Assembly (NCBI RefSeq): GCF_022631235.3
Contig: NZ_CP093310.2
Coordinates: 310,001 to 374,000 of the forward strand
Length of the DNA stretch: 64,000 bases
Source: Psychrobacter raelei
GTDB lineage: Bacteria > Pseudomonadota > Gammaproteobacteria > Pseudomonadales > Moraxellaceae
Direction: 5' to 3'
Shown here in pieces: positions 9,230 to 18,670 of this stretch; within the stretch, counting starts at the first letter, position 1, and the number at the start of each line of letters is the position of its first letter. The position numbers and the translations under genes are program-made. Below the pieces are notes generated by a model. That model saw only the letters and a list, made by a program, of their open reading frames with translations, did not search any database and was not told the DNA's origin.

Positions 9230-10368
9230 TTTTTTCTCCGGGTATGGTTACTTTGATTTATTGCTTCATTCCATACATCAATATAGCGCTCACACATTTT
9301 CTCGATTGAGTAATTTTCGATAACTCTGTCATAAGCTTTCTTTCTGCGAGCTGCCCATTTCTCTGGGGAGCTCATATATTCGTGATAAGCCTCTTCCAAA
9401 GCATTCTCTAGTGCTTCCTGATCGTCTGACGGAACAATCCAACCTGTATCTGCAATAATTTCTCTAGCATCACCGACATCGGTACTGATGCATGGTACAC
9501 CAAAGCTCATAGCTTCAATAAGTACATTGGGGAAGCCCTCAGTAATACTACTTAATACTAGGCAGTCCATTCTCTTATAAATATCAGAAAGTTCCTCTCT
9601 TGTATCTATTTGGCCCAATAACTCATACGAATCATTTAGTATCGAAGCGAAATTTTCCTCGAAGTTTATGTTACTAAGGGTTACGCCTGGCCCTGCCATT
9701 AAGGCGTAAGTATCCTTATAAGCGGAATGAAATTGACTAAAGGCATGTATAAAGAGCTTATGGTTTTTTGCTGTGCTATATCTACCGACATGCCCTAAAG
9801 TAAAAATAGAGGCTGTTGAGTTAGGAGATTCTTTTGAATAAAGCTTTTTCTCAATGTAGCTGCCATTAGGAATATATACGAATTTGTCAGCATAACCCTC
9901 TTTTTTATGTAGATTAATAGAGCGTAAAGAGCAGTTTATTATTTTAGTTGGTATGTTCTTAGACAAGGCTGCATTAACTTTTAGAATAACTGTATTTTTA
10001 AAGCCTAAAGTTTTTCTATTAAGAGTGCCTTGTCTTATATTCCATACAACTGGGATACCTAGACTTTTACCTATAAGCCCAAACATGAAATTAGGATGGC
10101 GCATCCAAGTCTGGATGACGTCAGGTTGAATTTCACGAATATCCTTTTTAAACTTTGCTAGGTTTAAAACAAACTGTTTAGGAGCTTTTATATTTAGGGA
10201 TTTTAAATTGATTCCAACCTTTGAAAAATCAGGGGCATAGTCAGGCATATCCTGTAGTGTATACACAGTATGCTCTATAGAATCAGATGTCTGATTCACA
10301 AGTCTTAGAAGAGCACCTTCTGCTCCACCGCGGCCATTGCCACCTGTAATTATATGGATAACTTTCAT
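9226..10368 (-). CDS. GT4-family glycosyltransferase
   Basis: This 380-residue GT-B enzyme begins MKVIHIITGGNGRGGAEGALLRLV, a typical GT4 acceptor-side glycine loop. It carries the donor-site segment SSITEGFPNVLIEAMSFGVPCISTDVGDARE, with the E-x7-E arrangement in EGFPNVLIE. No membrane segment is evident, so it is expected to work at the cytoplasmic face on the lipid-linked repeat. It is translationally coupled to the deacetylase gene by a 4-bp overlap and lies next to wzy. Donor and acceptor sugars cannot be deduced. Confidence 0.88.
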   Translation of the reverse strand: MKVIHIITGGNGRGGAEGALLRLVNQTSDSIEHTVYTLQDMPDYAPDFSKVGINLKSLNIKAPKQFVLNLAKFKKDIREIQPDVIQTWMRHPNFMFGLIGKSLGIPVVWNIRQGTLNRKTLGFKNTVILKVNAALSKNIPTKIINCSLRSINLHKKEGYADKFVYIPNGSYIEKKLYSKESPNSTASIFTLGHVGRYSTAKNHKLFIHAFSQFHSAYKDTYALMAGPGVTLSNINFEENFASILNDSYELLGQIDTREELSDIYKRMDCLVLSSITEGFPNVLIEAMSFGVPCISTDVGDAREIIADTGWIVPSDDQEALENALEEAYHEYMSSPEKWAARRKKAYDRVIENYSIEKMCERYIDVWNEAINQSNHTRRKK

Positions 10369-10421
10369 AGTATTGTCTTATTTTTAAAATATTCAAATAA
10401 AGTATTTTAGTATTCACCTAG

Positions 10422-11558
10422 CTAGTTTTTTAAGGAATCTGTTCTGTATTGATGAAAAACATAAATTAGTAGGTATATAATAACTGGCATAAACATCCAT
10501 TTCTGTCTAGTAGCAATACCTAAGTTTGCTGTGGTCAGGGCAAGCACCGAAGAAGTAAGCATTAAGTAAGCAAAAAGCCACATATTCTTATCTTGTATAA
10601 AGGGTCTAAGCTTAAACCTGGTTTTAATAACAATATATATAAAGGCAAATAGAAGTAGGGTGTTCTCAATACTGTTGACCAAGGCGGTTATACTGTGAGC
10701 CTCAAACGGTAGGGGTCTAAAGGTGTAAGTGAACATTTTCATGGGATAGCTCATTGAACTGATATCTACTGCTGAACCACCTGTTTGACTAACTGATTCT
10801 CTTTTATCAATATAGTCCATATAGCCATCAGCAGATGACTCGTCTAAACCTATATACTGTTCTACAAAGCTGATAGAAAGTAATAACCCTGCTAATATGG
10901 CAGGGATAGTTATAACCTTAAAAAGAATGTGTACTTTGGCTCTAATAATGAAGTATATAACATATGAAGCTAGAATCAATGCTCCAATATGAGGCCGAAC
11001 CATAAACATCGCAAAAAAAGCAATAGATGATAGTAGTATAGTCTTTTTACTTGTAGTTATAGCATAAATCAAAAGACATACAGCAAAAAAAGATATTGAG
11101 TCTTTACTCAGTGATGAGGTCCAAAAACTCATCGATGGTAACAGCAGTATCAAAAACCAATACGATGATAAGGAGTTTAGATATTTCTTTAAAGACAGGT
11201 AGAAAAGGACAAGACCAAGCGCTCCTATTATACTGAAGACTAAAGCTGTATTCAGATAGCTTGCATCTATACCACGAGAAAATATTGATGCAATATAATT
11301 GACAAAAGGACTACCTGGATAAAACTGGAAAGAGTCTTCAGTTATTGAGCTTCTATAATAGCCTTTTGCATCTGAAACATTAGATAGTGAAAATAGGTAA
11401 TATATAGCTGCAAATAGAGTATGCCATACATATAGTATGAGAATTTTGGCCACATCCCCCTTTTTTTTGGCACCAATGACTAATACTAGAAATAGCCCTA
11501 ATATTAGTATCGTGAGAGTTAATAGGTTCTGGTAAAAATCTAACTTATACTCAAACAT
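10422..11558 (-). CDS. wzy: Wzy-like polysaccharide polymerase
   Basis: The 378-residue protein is very hydrophobic, with about ten predicted membrane segments and one larger loop between them (around FVEQYIGLDESSADGYMDYIDKRE). The conserved patches SFWTSSLSKDS, MFMVRPHIGA and TANLGIATRQKWM are the kind of short charged motifs seen in O-antigen/capsule polymerases of the EpsG/Wzy type. It would join flipped repeat units at the periplasmic face. Wzy proteins share little sequence, so the call rests on topology, the position between glycosyltransferase genes and the presence of Wzx and Wzc. It overlaps the upstream PaaK-like gene by 8 bp and contains an A8G5 homopolymer run near codon 30. Confidence 0.8.
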   Translation of the reverse strand: MFEYKLDFYQNLLTLTILILGLFLVLVIGAKKKGDVAKILILYVWHTLFAAIYYLFSLSNVSDAKGYYRSSITEDSFQFYPGSPFVNYIASIFSRGIDASYLNTALVFSIIGALGLVLFYLSLKKYLNSLSSYWFLILLLPSMSFWTSSLSKDSISFFAVCLLIYAITTSKKTILLSSIAFFAMFMVRPHIGALILASYVIYFIIRAKVHILFKVITIPAILAGLLLSISFVEQYIGLDESSADGYMDYIDKRESVSQTGGSAVDISSMSYPMKMFTYTFRPLPFEAHSITALVNSIENTLLLFAFIYIVIKTRFKLRPFIQDKNMWLFAYLMLTSSVLALTTANLGIATRQKWMFMPVIIYLLIYVFHQYRTDSLKN

Positions 11559-12909
11559 TTTTTGAACCTAGTAAGTTTTTTACTAATCTGAATTTACCGC
11601 TTTTTTCTTTAGTTATTTCCTCTACTAGCTCTACTTCAATCAACAGCTTTGGGCCGAATCTTTCTTCTAGTGCAGCTTTAAATTTTTGACTTTGAGCTTG
11701 AGTAAAGCTGTCATTTGATACTATTAAAACCTTAACCTTATCAAGGCTACTCTGAATTACTTGAAACTTAACTATACCTTCTATATTTTTCGTACTATTA
11801 CTAATATTCCCTAGGTTAACCTTGCCATGTGTCGGCGAGAGAACATAGTCTGTAGTTCTACCATCAATTCGTTCAACTAATGGAAAGCTTGAGCCACAGT
11901 CACACTTTATATTTGAAGGCGCTAGTTTTATGCCATCTCCTATACGATATCTAATAAGCGGAGTACCATGTGTTGTGAAAGAAGTAACTAGCATCTCTCC
12001 TTCTAGAGAAGGTTTTAGGTTTTCATCTACAACTTCAAATATGCCTGTTAAGGGGTGAATATGCAAAGATCCTGCTGCGCATTCTAAGATGAAAGGTGCG
12101 CCCTCTGATGAAGCATATTGATCGACCGTTTTACAGCCCATCACTTTAGCTATCAGTTTCCTATGCTCAGGTAGTACAGTTTCTGCTGTTGGGAAAAAAA
12201 CCTTAACTTTTCTTTTCAACTTAAGCCCTTTTTTATCAGCAATTTTACATATTTCGTAGACACTAGAAGGGAAGCCTACAATAAATTCAGGCTGAAACTT
12301 ATTTAATGACTTCCAATAAGTATCAAAATTCTTTTGGTTTATGTGAAATGTCGAATAGAATTTAATTTTATTTAGAAAGTCGTAGTGAGAGCAGATGTTT
12401 TTTTTCAGGTGTTTTTCAGAGATTAGGTTTTTACCTGAAAACCAAGCCGTTTTCTTGCCTAACTCATAGCCATGCTTAGCTCTAAAGTGATCTAATATCG
12501 CAAAACGTTCCTGCATATCACTTTTAGTATAAACTACTTTCATGGAGGCGCCGGTTGTTCCTCCAGTTAAGCTTATAACACCATCTTTCTCATCAATAGT
12601 TTGGATTAATGCTAATTTATTAATCACATCACTTTTTTCTAAAATTGGTAGTGACTGAAACTCATTAAAGTTATAATTTTTGTACCAAGGAGATTTAGCT
12701 TCAACATAATTAAAGAATTCATTTTTTTTCGCATCAATTTCTCTATGAAGTTCAAACTCATTCATTAATTCAGCTCTTGCATAATAATCTCTAAAAGCAT
12801 TGTAAACGCCGCCATGACGCATCTTATACTGGTAGTTATTAAACAAAGCAATAGCTGAGTTTTGAATGAAATATGGAGTCTTAGAAAATAACTTCTCTTT
12901 AATGCTCAT
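11551..12909 (-). CDS. PaaK/CapK-like adenylate-forming enzyme
   Basis: The 452-residue protein has the AMP-binding P-loop SLTGGTTGASMKV (TGGTTG at 115-120), the segment YASSEGAPFILECAAG and a later TPLIRYRIGDG (YRIGD) adenylate-site motif, followed by a possible metal-binding CDCG. This matches phenylacetate-CoA ligase relatives (CapK type) often found in capsule loci. Family members activate a carboxylic acid as acyl-AMP; the acid here is unknown. It could supply an activated acyl group to the GNAT enzyme or act on a uronic acid. It overlaps wzy by 8 bp. The gene is AT-rich, with A8 runs in the coding strand at 12398-12405 and 12722-12729. Confidence 0.8.
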   Translation of the reverse strand: MSIKEKLFSKTPYFIQNSAIALFNNYQYKMRHGGVYNAFRDYYARAELMNEFELHREIDAKKNEFFNYVEAKSPWYKNYNFNEFQSLPILEKSDVINKLALIQTIDEKDGVISLTGGTTGASMKVVYTKSDMQERFAILDHFRAKHGYELGKKTAWFSGKNLISEKHLKKNICSHYDFLNKIKFYSTFHINQKNFDTYWKSLNKFQPEFIVGFPSSVYEICKIADKKGLKLKRKVKVFFPTAETVLPEHRKLIAKVMGCKTVDQYASSEGAPFILECAAGSLHIHPLTGIFEVVDENLKPSLEGEMLVTSFTTHGTPLIRYRIGDGIKLAPSNIKCDCGSSFPLVERIDGRTTDYVLSPTHGKVNLGNISNSTKNIEGIVKFQVIQSSLDKVKVLIVSNDSFTQAQSQKFKAALEERFGPKLLIEVELVEEITKEKSGKFRLVKNLLGSKNV

Positions 12910-13107
12910 AGCTAAATCCGATAACTTGCATAAGTTTGGAGATTACTTATGTAAATGCTCTTGTTAGGGGGTTCAATATAAATTTATCTTTGCTAAATGC
13001 TTGAGTTTTTTGTGCATATATTAACAGTCTGAGAGTAAAGTTTTAGTACGATTATTAGTCACAACTGACACCTTATTAATTAAAAAACAATCGTTTAAAA
13101 TTACATA

Positions 13108-15075
13108 CTAGGGAGTTTTATTTAGTTCAAAGTTTTCTTTATACCAAGCTTGGAACATTAATATTGACCATAGCCTTGCGCCATAATGCCTAGTACCTGA
13201 TAAGTGATGACGCCACATATTACGAATCTCATCGGTATGAAAGATATTTTGTTCTTCTAAAAACTGAACACTAAGTAAATCTTCAGCCCAATCTTTTAGT
13301 GGTCCGCGGAGCCAATCATTTAAAGGCACGCCAAAGCCCTGTTTAGGTCTTTCGATTAATTCTTTAGGTACATGCTTATATAAGACTTGACGTAAAATCC
13401 ATTTAGTTTGACCATCTCTATATTTAAATTCAAAAGGAAGCTGCCATGCATACTTTACTAAGTTATGATCTAAGAACGGTGCTCTTAATTCTAATGAAGC
13501 GGACATAGCTGCACGATCCACCTTTACCAAAATATCATCGGTTAAATAGGTGAGGGTGTCTAAAGCCATCAGCTTCTCAATAGGATTGTTTAGCTCAGGC
13601 CATTCGTTAATACTACCTAGTAAGTATTGAGGCAAGCTATCTAACCCTTTAACTAATTTTGTTGGGTTATTAATTTCACTGACATATGCCAAGTATAAAC
13701 TTTCGAATGAGTCCACATTTTCAAGGCGCTCCCCAAGTTTATATAGCTTATCAGGTAGCGCTGCTTGCTTAACTCTGCTAAAGAGCCAACCTAGTAATAA
13801 ATTAGATTGCTCAGGCGTTATCGTAGTCAGTAATGTGCTCAGCTTGTTACGTAGGGGATGAGGCAGTTTGTCTAAATTTTTCCATAGCTTTTGTATTAAG
13901 TAATAACGGCTATATCCTCCAAAAGTCTCATCACCTGCATCACCGCTTAAAGCCACTGTAACATGCTGCTTGGCTAATCTTGATACAATAGTAGTAGGTA
14001 GCTGTGAGCTATCTGCAAATGGTTCATCGTATATTTTCGCAATCTCAGGTACTAAGTCTAATAAATCACCTGGTCCCATGATTAGAGTGGTGTGATCCGT
14101 ACCTAAATGATCAGCTACAGCCTCTGCGTGTTTAGATTCGTCAAACTTTGGATCTTCAAAGCCAATGCTAAACGTTTTAATAGGTATATCAGAGATATCT
14201 TGCATTAGTGCAGCTACTAATGAAGAGTCTACTCCTCCAGATAATAAGGCACCTAAAGGAACATCCGAGATCATCTGTCTTTTGATGCTTTCTGTTAATA
14301 GATTCTCCAGATTTTCTACTGCAGAATCATCACCAATATCCAACTTATTGGAATCAGACTTTTCTACTAAATCTTTAAATGACCAATAGCAAATAGGTTT
14401 TGGACTAGTATCGCCTCCAGTAATAATAAGATAGTGCGCAGCGGGTAGCTTGAATATATTATCCCAGATAGAGTGGGGGGTAGGTATATAGCCGTGCTTA
14501 AGTAACAGGCCTATAGCACCTTTATTTAACTTCTTTTCAAAAGCTGGATGTAAGGTGAGCGGTTTTAATTCAGAACCAAATAAAAGGGTGTCACCTTGCC
14601 AGCCATAATAAAGTGGTTTCTCTCCAAATCTATCACGTGCTAAATAGAGCGCACTTTTCTTTTTATCCCATAGCGCGATTGCAAACATGCCTATAAGTTT
14701 TGTTAAAGTACCTTCCCAGCCAAACACCTCGATTGATTTTAGAAGCGTTTCTGTATCGGAATGACCATTCCAGTAGATTCCTGAAAATTTAGACTCGATT
14801 TCTGAACGAATTTCTAAATGGTTATATATTTCACCATTAAAAGTAATGACGTATCTATTGTCATCAGACTGCATTGGCTGATGTCCTGCATCGCTCAAAT
14901 CTAATATAGATAATCTGCGATGACCTAAAGCGATTTCATTATCCTTATCTATCCAATGACCTTCTGAGTCTGGTCCTCGATGAACTATTGAGTCTGTCAT
15001 TGTTTTCAAAATAACTAAGCTATCTTCTCTCATAGAAAAAGAAGCGCCCTTTAGAAAGCCAGTTAATCCACACAT
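13108..15075 (-). CDS. asnB: Glutamine-dependent asparagine synthetase-like amidotransferase
   Basis: The 655-residue, two-domain protein starts MCGLTG, so after Met removal Cys2 is the glutaminase nucleophile. The class II amidotransferase domain follows (VHRGPDSEG, GHRRLSILD, FNGEIYN). The synthetase domain holds the ATP-pyrophosphatase loop LSGGVDSS at 279-285 and SGDAGDETFGGY. Such AsnB homologues in O-antigen and capsule loci (WbpS type) are thought to amidate uronic acids. TviB and TviC in the same cluster make UDP-GalNAcA, so formation of a GalNAcA amide is a reasonable inference. Ordinary asparagine synthesis cannot be excluded. It lies alone between 50-bp and 200-bp gaps, in the same direction as the cluster. 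Confidence 0.85.
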   Translation of the reverse strand: MCGLTGFLKGASFSMREDSLVILKTMTDSIVHRGPDSEGHWIDKDNEIALGHRRLSILDLSDAGHQPMQSDDNRYVITFNGEIYNHLEIRSEIESKFSGIYWNGHSDTETLLKSIEVFGWEGTLTKLIGMFAIALWDKKKSALYLARDRFGEKPLYYGWQGDTLLFGSELKPLTLHPAFEKKLNKGAIGLLLKHGYIPTPHSIWDNIFKLPAAHYLIITGGDTSPKPICYWSFKDLVEKSDSNKLDIGDDSAVENLENLLTESIKRQMISDVPLGALLSGGVDSSLVAALMQDISDIPIKTFSIGFEDPKFDESKHAEAVADHLGTDHTTLIMGPGDLLDLVPEIAKIYDEPFADSSQLPTTIVSRLAKQHVTVALSGDAGDETFGGYSRYYLIQKLWKNLDKLPHPLRNKLSTLLTTITPEQSNLLLGWLFSRVKQAALPDKLYKLGERLENVDSFESLYLAYVSEINNPTKLVKGLDSLPQYLLGSINEWPELNNPIEKLMALDTLTYLTDDILVKVDRAAMSASLELRAPFLDHNLVKYAWQLPFEFKYRDGQTKWILRQVLYKHVPKELIERPKQGFGVPLNDWLRGPLKDWAEDLLSVQFLEEQNIFHTDEIRNMWRHHLSGTRHYGARLWSILMFQAWYKENFELNKTP

Positions 15076-15126
15076 AATGTAAGCTCCTTAGTTTACAATT
15101 AATTTTTAGGATAGAATAAGTTTTTA

Positions 15127-16224
15127 CTATGGAGCAAAAACTGCTATATAGCCACTTAAGGAGTTGTCTACACTGAAATCTTCGGCTCGTTTTTTTACTA
15201 ATTCTGATTTAAATTTAGTATTATTCAAAGCTTTTAATATAGCTTCAGCTAAACTATCAGGATCATTGGTTGGAACAAGGCTTCCCCAACGACCATTTTC
15301 CAAGATCTCACTCGGGCCACTAGGACAATCTGTGCTAACTACAGGGGTACCACATGCCATAGCTTCTACTAAGACATTACCAAAACCCTCATATATTGAA
15401 GAGAGTACAAAGAGGTCCGCTTTAGACATCCATGCATAAGGATTATTAACAAACCCAGGAAGTTGTACGTTATCTTGTAGATTTAAGTCTTTGATTAATT
15501 TTTCTAATTCACATCTAAGCTCTCCTTCTCCAAGAATAATTAAATTACAGGCCTTGTTTTTTAGTACTTTTTTAAAAGCATGTATTAGTGTAGCAAAGTC
15601 TTTTTGATGAGTAAGCCTACCTACAGCTAAGACCAATGGAAGTGCGTTTTCATTAAGCCAGGGATGTGAAACTGGCTCATCAGAACGTCTAACTAAGTCT
15701 TCTGAAAAAATTGGATTATAAATAGTAGTAAGTTTATTCGCTTCTATATTAATTTCGTGAATTAGGGATTCTGCAACACCATTAGATACTGCTACGATTT
15801 TATCAGCCTTGTTATAAGTGTAGCTCATTAGAAGTTTTAGGATATGGTGTGTGATAGTGCTTGATGACTTATTGGATTCTGTTAGATTGATGTGTTCGCT
15901 AACAATAACTTTGGTATCCGAGTTGCTAATCAACTTAGCCATTACTGTTACAATATTAACGTAGTTCATAGCTGATAAAATAGCATTAGGCCTCTCTGTA
16001 CGTAGATATTTAGCTAAAGGCAATATACTTCTAAGGGTTCTTGAAGTGTTTAAATTAACTATATTAACTTTTTTTGATGCATCTTTCAGATACGGGCCAT
16101 CTACTCTATTTAGTAATAAATCGACTTGAATATCTTTTTCAGCTAGCCCATTAGCAAGAGCTAACATAACTCTTTCCGCACCACCGCCGTTCATTGATGG
16201 GATGTATAAAGCAATTTTATTCAT
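15127..16224 (-). CDS. GT4-family glycosyltransferase
   Basis: The 365-residue GT-B enzyme begins MNKIALYIPSMNGGGAERVMLALANGLA, a signature of GT4 enzymes of the WbnK/PimB-like group. It carries the donor-site segment LAVGRLTHQKDF and SSIYEGFGNVLVEAMACGTPVVSTDCPSGPSE (E-x7-E in EGFGNVLVE). It lacks membrane segments and should add one sugar to the lipid-linked repeat at the inner face of the membrane. It lies between wzx and asnB, in the AT-rich middle of the locus. The sugar transferred is not predictable. Confidence 0.9.
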   Translation of the reverse strand: MNKIALYIPSMNGGGAERVMLALANGLAEKDIQVDLLLNRVDGPYLKDASKKVNIVNLNTSRTLRSILPLAKYLRTERPNAILSAMNYVNIVTVMAKLISNSDTKVIVSEHINLTESNKSSSTITHHILKLLMSYTYNKADKIVAVSNGVAESLIHEINIEANKLTTIYNPIFSEDLVRRSDEPVSHPWLNENALPLVLAVGRLTHQKDFATLIHAFKKVLKNKACNLIILGEGELRCELEKLIKDLNLQDNVQLPGFVNNPYAWMSKADLFVLSSIYEGFGNVLVEAMACGTPVVSTDCPSGPSEILENGRWGSLVPTNDPDSLAEAILKALNNTKFKSELVKKRAEDFSVDNSLSGYIAVFAP

Positions 16225-16266
16225 ATAACTTCCTAGATAGTCATTTTATTTATAAGATATGAATTA

Positions 16267-17562
16267 CTATTTTATTTTATTATCCAAAGTTGCTGCATGC
16301 TTAAAAACTTTTAATATTAGAATTAAGAAAGCAAGCGAGCCAGTAATACTAAAAAGTGATATGGCTACGATTGGGTTATTGAAATAGTAATAACCAATAA
16401 ACAAAGCCAGAATTTTCACTATTGTTGATATTAGTTCGAATATCAACAACCATCCTTGAAGTTTAAATACAGGAATAGCGGAAATACTCGGTCGGCTGAC
16501 TAATGTAAATAAAAACCATATTGATAGCCATTGTGCATACTTGCCAGCTTCGTACCATTCATCTCCAAAGACTAAAGAAAAAGCAAAAGGTGCAAAGAAT
16601 ATGGTTAGCACAAGTGGTACCAGTCCTACATATAGTAAGGTCAAAGTAGGCTTCATTAAAAGACTTGTGGTTTTAGAGTTGTTTAATACAGCTTCATTAA
16701 AATGTGGGTAAAATACACTCTGTATTGAGGAGCCTAATAAATTTATGGGAATGGCTAATACTGTTCGTGTAAGTGTATAAAACCCTGCAATAGTTAAACT
16801 AAAGTATGTGGATAATAAAATAACTGGCATACCTTGGGATATTGCGCTGAGCAACATTTCAGGGGCTCTATACATTGGGAAGTCGTAGTACTTCCTCAGT
16901 ATTCTCAAGGCTGAAGGTTTACTATTACGATCACTCTTTAATGAAGTGCTTCTAATATCTTTACTAAAATAATATAGCATTAAAGCTCTAACGAATATTC
17001 CAATAGTATGAATTGCAATCAGTATATAAGTAAAAGGGTATTTAAAACCTATAAGTGCTTGTGTCCCATAATTTAATAATGAATGACTAACTGAAACTTT
17101 AGATAAATCTTTAAATTCTTTTTTTCTAATGATCCACTGAGTATAAACATCTTGACATGAGGTGAATAAAAGTGCTAAAGGTAAAAACCAAATCAAATTA
17201 CCAAGGTTTTGGAAGGTTGAGAGATTTACTAATAAGTCATTAGCTGCTATAAACACTAAACTAAGTATTGTAGAGACTAGCAGAGCAATAATAAGCGAAA
17301 GCCGAGCAATTGCCCTAGATTCAGAGTCTTTTTCAGGTAATACGATTGCACTAGGTAATGCCATTGTGGAGATAGGTGTTAATATCGTTATTACTGTGAT
17401 GAAAACACCTAGTTTTCCATAGCTTTCCGGCCCATATAGTCGTGTAATAATAGGCATTAAGATCAAAGCAATAATTTGGGCGGCAGCAGTCCCGCTAGCG
17501 ACTATTAATACATTTCTTGCTAAGTTGTTATTGCTAAGTTTTTTGAATATATTAGATTTCAT
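16267..17562 (-). CDS. wzx: Wzx-type lipid-linked repeat-unit flippase
   Basis: The 431-residue protein has about twelve predicted membrane segments. Its N-terminal pattern (ASGTAAAQIIALILMPIITRLYGPESYGKLGVF) is that of the polysaccharide transporter (MOP) family. The segment AIVLPEKDSESRAIARLSL is also common in this family. It would flip undecaprenyl-diphosphate repeat units from the cytoplasmic to the periplasmic face for Wzy. It follows tviC by 9 bp in the same operon. Assignment to the flippase family is secure; the repeat it recognises is unknown. Confidence 0.9.
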   Translation of the reverse strand: MKSNIFKKLSNNNLARNVLIVASGTAAAQIIALILMPIITRLYGPESYGKLGVFITVITILTPISTMALPSAIVLPEKDSESRAIARLSLIIALLVSTILSLVFIAANDLLVNLSTFQNLGNLIWFLPLALLFTSCQDVYTQWIIRKKEFKDLSKVSVSHSLLNYGTQALIGFKYPFTYILIAIHTIGIFVRALMLYYFSKDIRSTSLKSDRNSKPSALRILRKYYDFPMYRAPEMLLSAISQGMPVILLSTYFSLTIAGFYTLTRTVLAIPINLLGSSIQSVFYPHFNEAVLNNSKTTSLLMKPTLTLLYVGLVPLVLTIFFAPFAFSLVFGDEWYEAGKYAQWLSIWFLFTLVSRPSISAIPVFKLQGWLLIFELISTIVKILALFIGYYYFNNPIVAISLFSITGSLAFLILILKVFKHAATLDNKIK

Positions 17563-17571
17563 AGAAACTGA

Positions 17572-18597
17572 CTACTTTAGTTTCCTAACATACCAAGCCA
17601 TCGCTTCATCAATACCTTGAGAGATATTAAATTTCGGCTCATATCCAAGTAGGCTATTGGCTTTACTGACATCGGCTTGACTATGACGCACATCGCCTGG
17701 TCTAAAGTCGCGATAAGTCGGCTCCTGCTCGTAAGTTACACCGTTATCTGCTAATGCTGACTTAATCGCATTAAACAGCTCATTAAGTGTAGTACGATCG
17801 CCTATAGCCACGTTATATACTTGGTTGATAGCCTCTGAATTTTGCGTAGTAGCGGCTAAGATATTAGCTTGTACCGTATTTTCGATATAGCAGAAGTCAC
17901 GGCTGGTATCACCATCGCCATTGATAAATACCGTATCGTTTTTGATCATGGCAGCAGTCCACTTAGGGATTACTGCAGCATAGGCGCCGTCTGGATCTTG
18001 ACGACGACCAAAGACGTTAAAGTAGCGCAAGCCAACACTCTTAAATCCATAAGAGCGAGCGAATACATCAGCATACAGCTCGTTTACATATTTAGTGACC
18101 GCATAAGGAGATAAGGGCTTACCAATTTTGTATTCTACTTTAGGTAGGCCAGGGTGGTCACCATAAGTTGAACTACTGGCGGCATAGGTAAAGCTTTTTA
18201 CTTCTGCATCACGGGCAGCAGTTAGCATGTTCAAGAAGCCTGAGATATTGACGTCATTGGTGGTGATAGGGTCCGCAAGTGAACGAGGTACTGAACCAAG
18301 GGCGGCTTGATGTAGCACATAGTCTATGCCAGAGCAGGCTTTTTGGCAGTCTGCAAAGCTACGAATATCACCCTCAATGAAGCTAAAGCGCTGCCATTGC
18401 TCACTAGATACTAAGCCTTGAACCTCATCTAAGTTTTTCTGATAGCCAGTAGCGAAGTTATCCAGACCCACTACTGTTTGATTTAGCTTTAATAAGGTCT
18501 CAAGCAGGTTCGAGCCAATAAAACCAGCCACCCCTGTTACAAGCCAGGTCTTAGGCGCAGCAATTAAGTCTTGTTGAGTCTTTTTATATTGGGTCAT
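17572..18597 (-). CDS. tviC: UDP-GalNAcA/GlcNAcA C4-epimerase (TviC/WbpP family)
   Basis: This 341-residue extended short-chain dehydrogenase has the Rossmann motif [11 protein letters not shown] (21-31), the substrate segment SSTYGDHP and the catalytic Y165-x3-K169 pair in SPYAVTKY. The substrate-side sequence [23 protein letters not shown] is characteristic of WbpP/TviC, which interconvert UDP-GlcNAc(A) and UDP-GalNAc(A). It directly follows the UDP-GlcNAc dehydrogenase gene tviB, so the pair probably makes UDP-GalNAcA for the capsule repeat. It acts in the cytoplasm. A UDP-glucose epimerase role is less likely because of the pairing and the WbpP-like substrate loop. Confidence 0.9.
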   Translation of the reverse strand: MTQYKKTQQDLIAAPKTWLVTGVAGFIGSNLLETLLKLNQTVVGLDNFATGYQKNLDEVQGLVSSEQWQRFSFIEGDIRSFADCQKACSGIDYVLHQAALGSVPRSLADPITTNDVNISGFLNMLTAARDAEVKSFTYAASSSTYGDHPGLPKVEYKIGKPLSPYAVTKYVNELYADVFARSYGFKSVGLRYFNVFGRRQDPDGAYAAVIPKWTAAMIKNDTVFINGDGDTSRDFCYIENTVQANILAATTQNSEAINQVYNVAIGDRTTLNELFNAIKSALADNGVTYEQEPTYRDFRPGDVRHSQADVSKANSLLGYEPKFNISQGIDEAMAWYVRKLK

Positions 18598-18670
18598 AGG
18601 ACTTTACTCTTTTATTTTTAAAATTTTAGTCTATCTATTACTTAGAGTTTAACTTATAAGCAAGATAATA

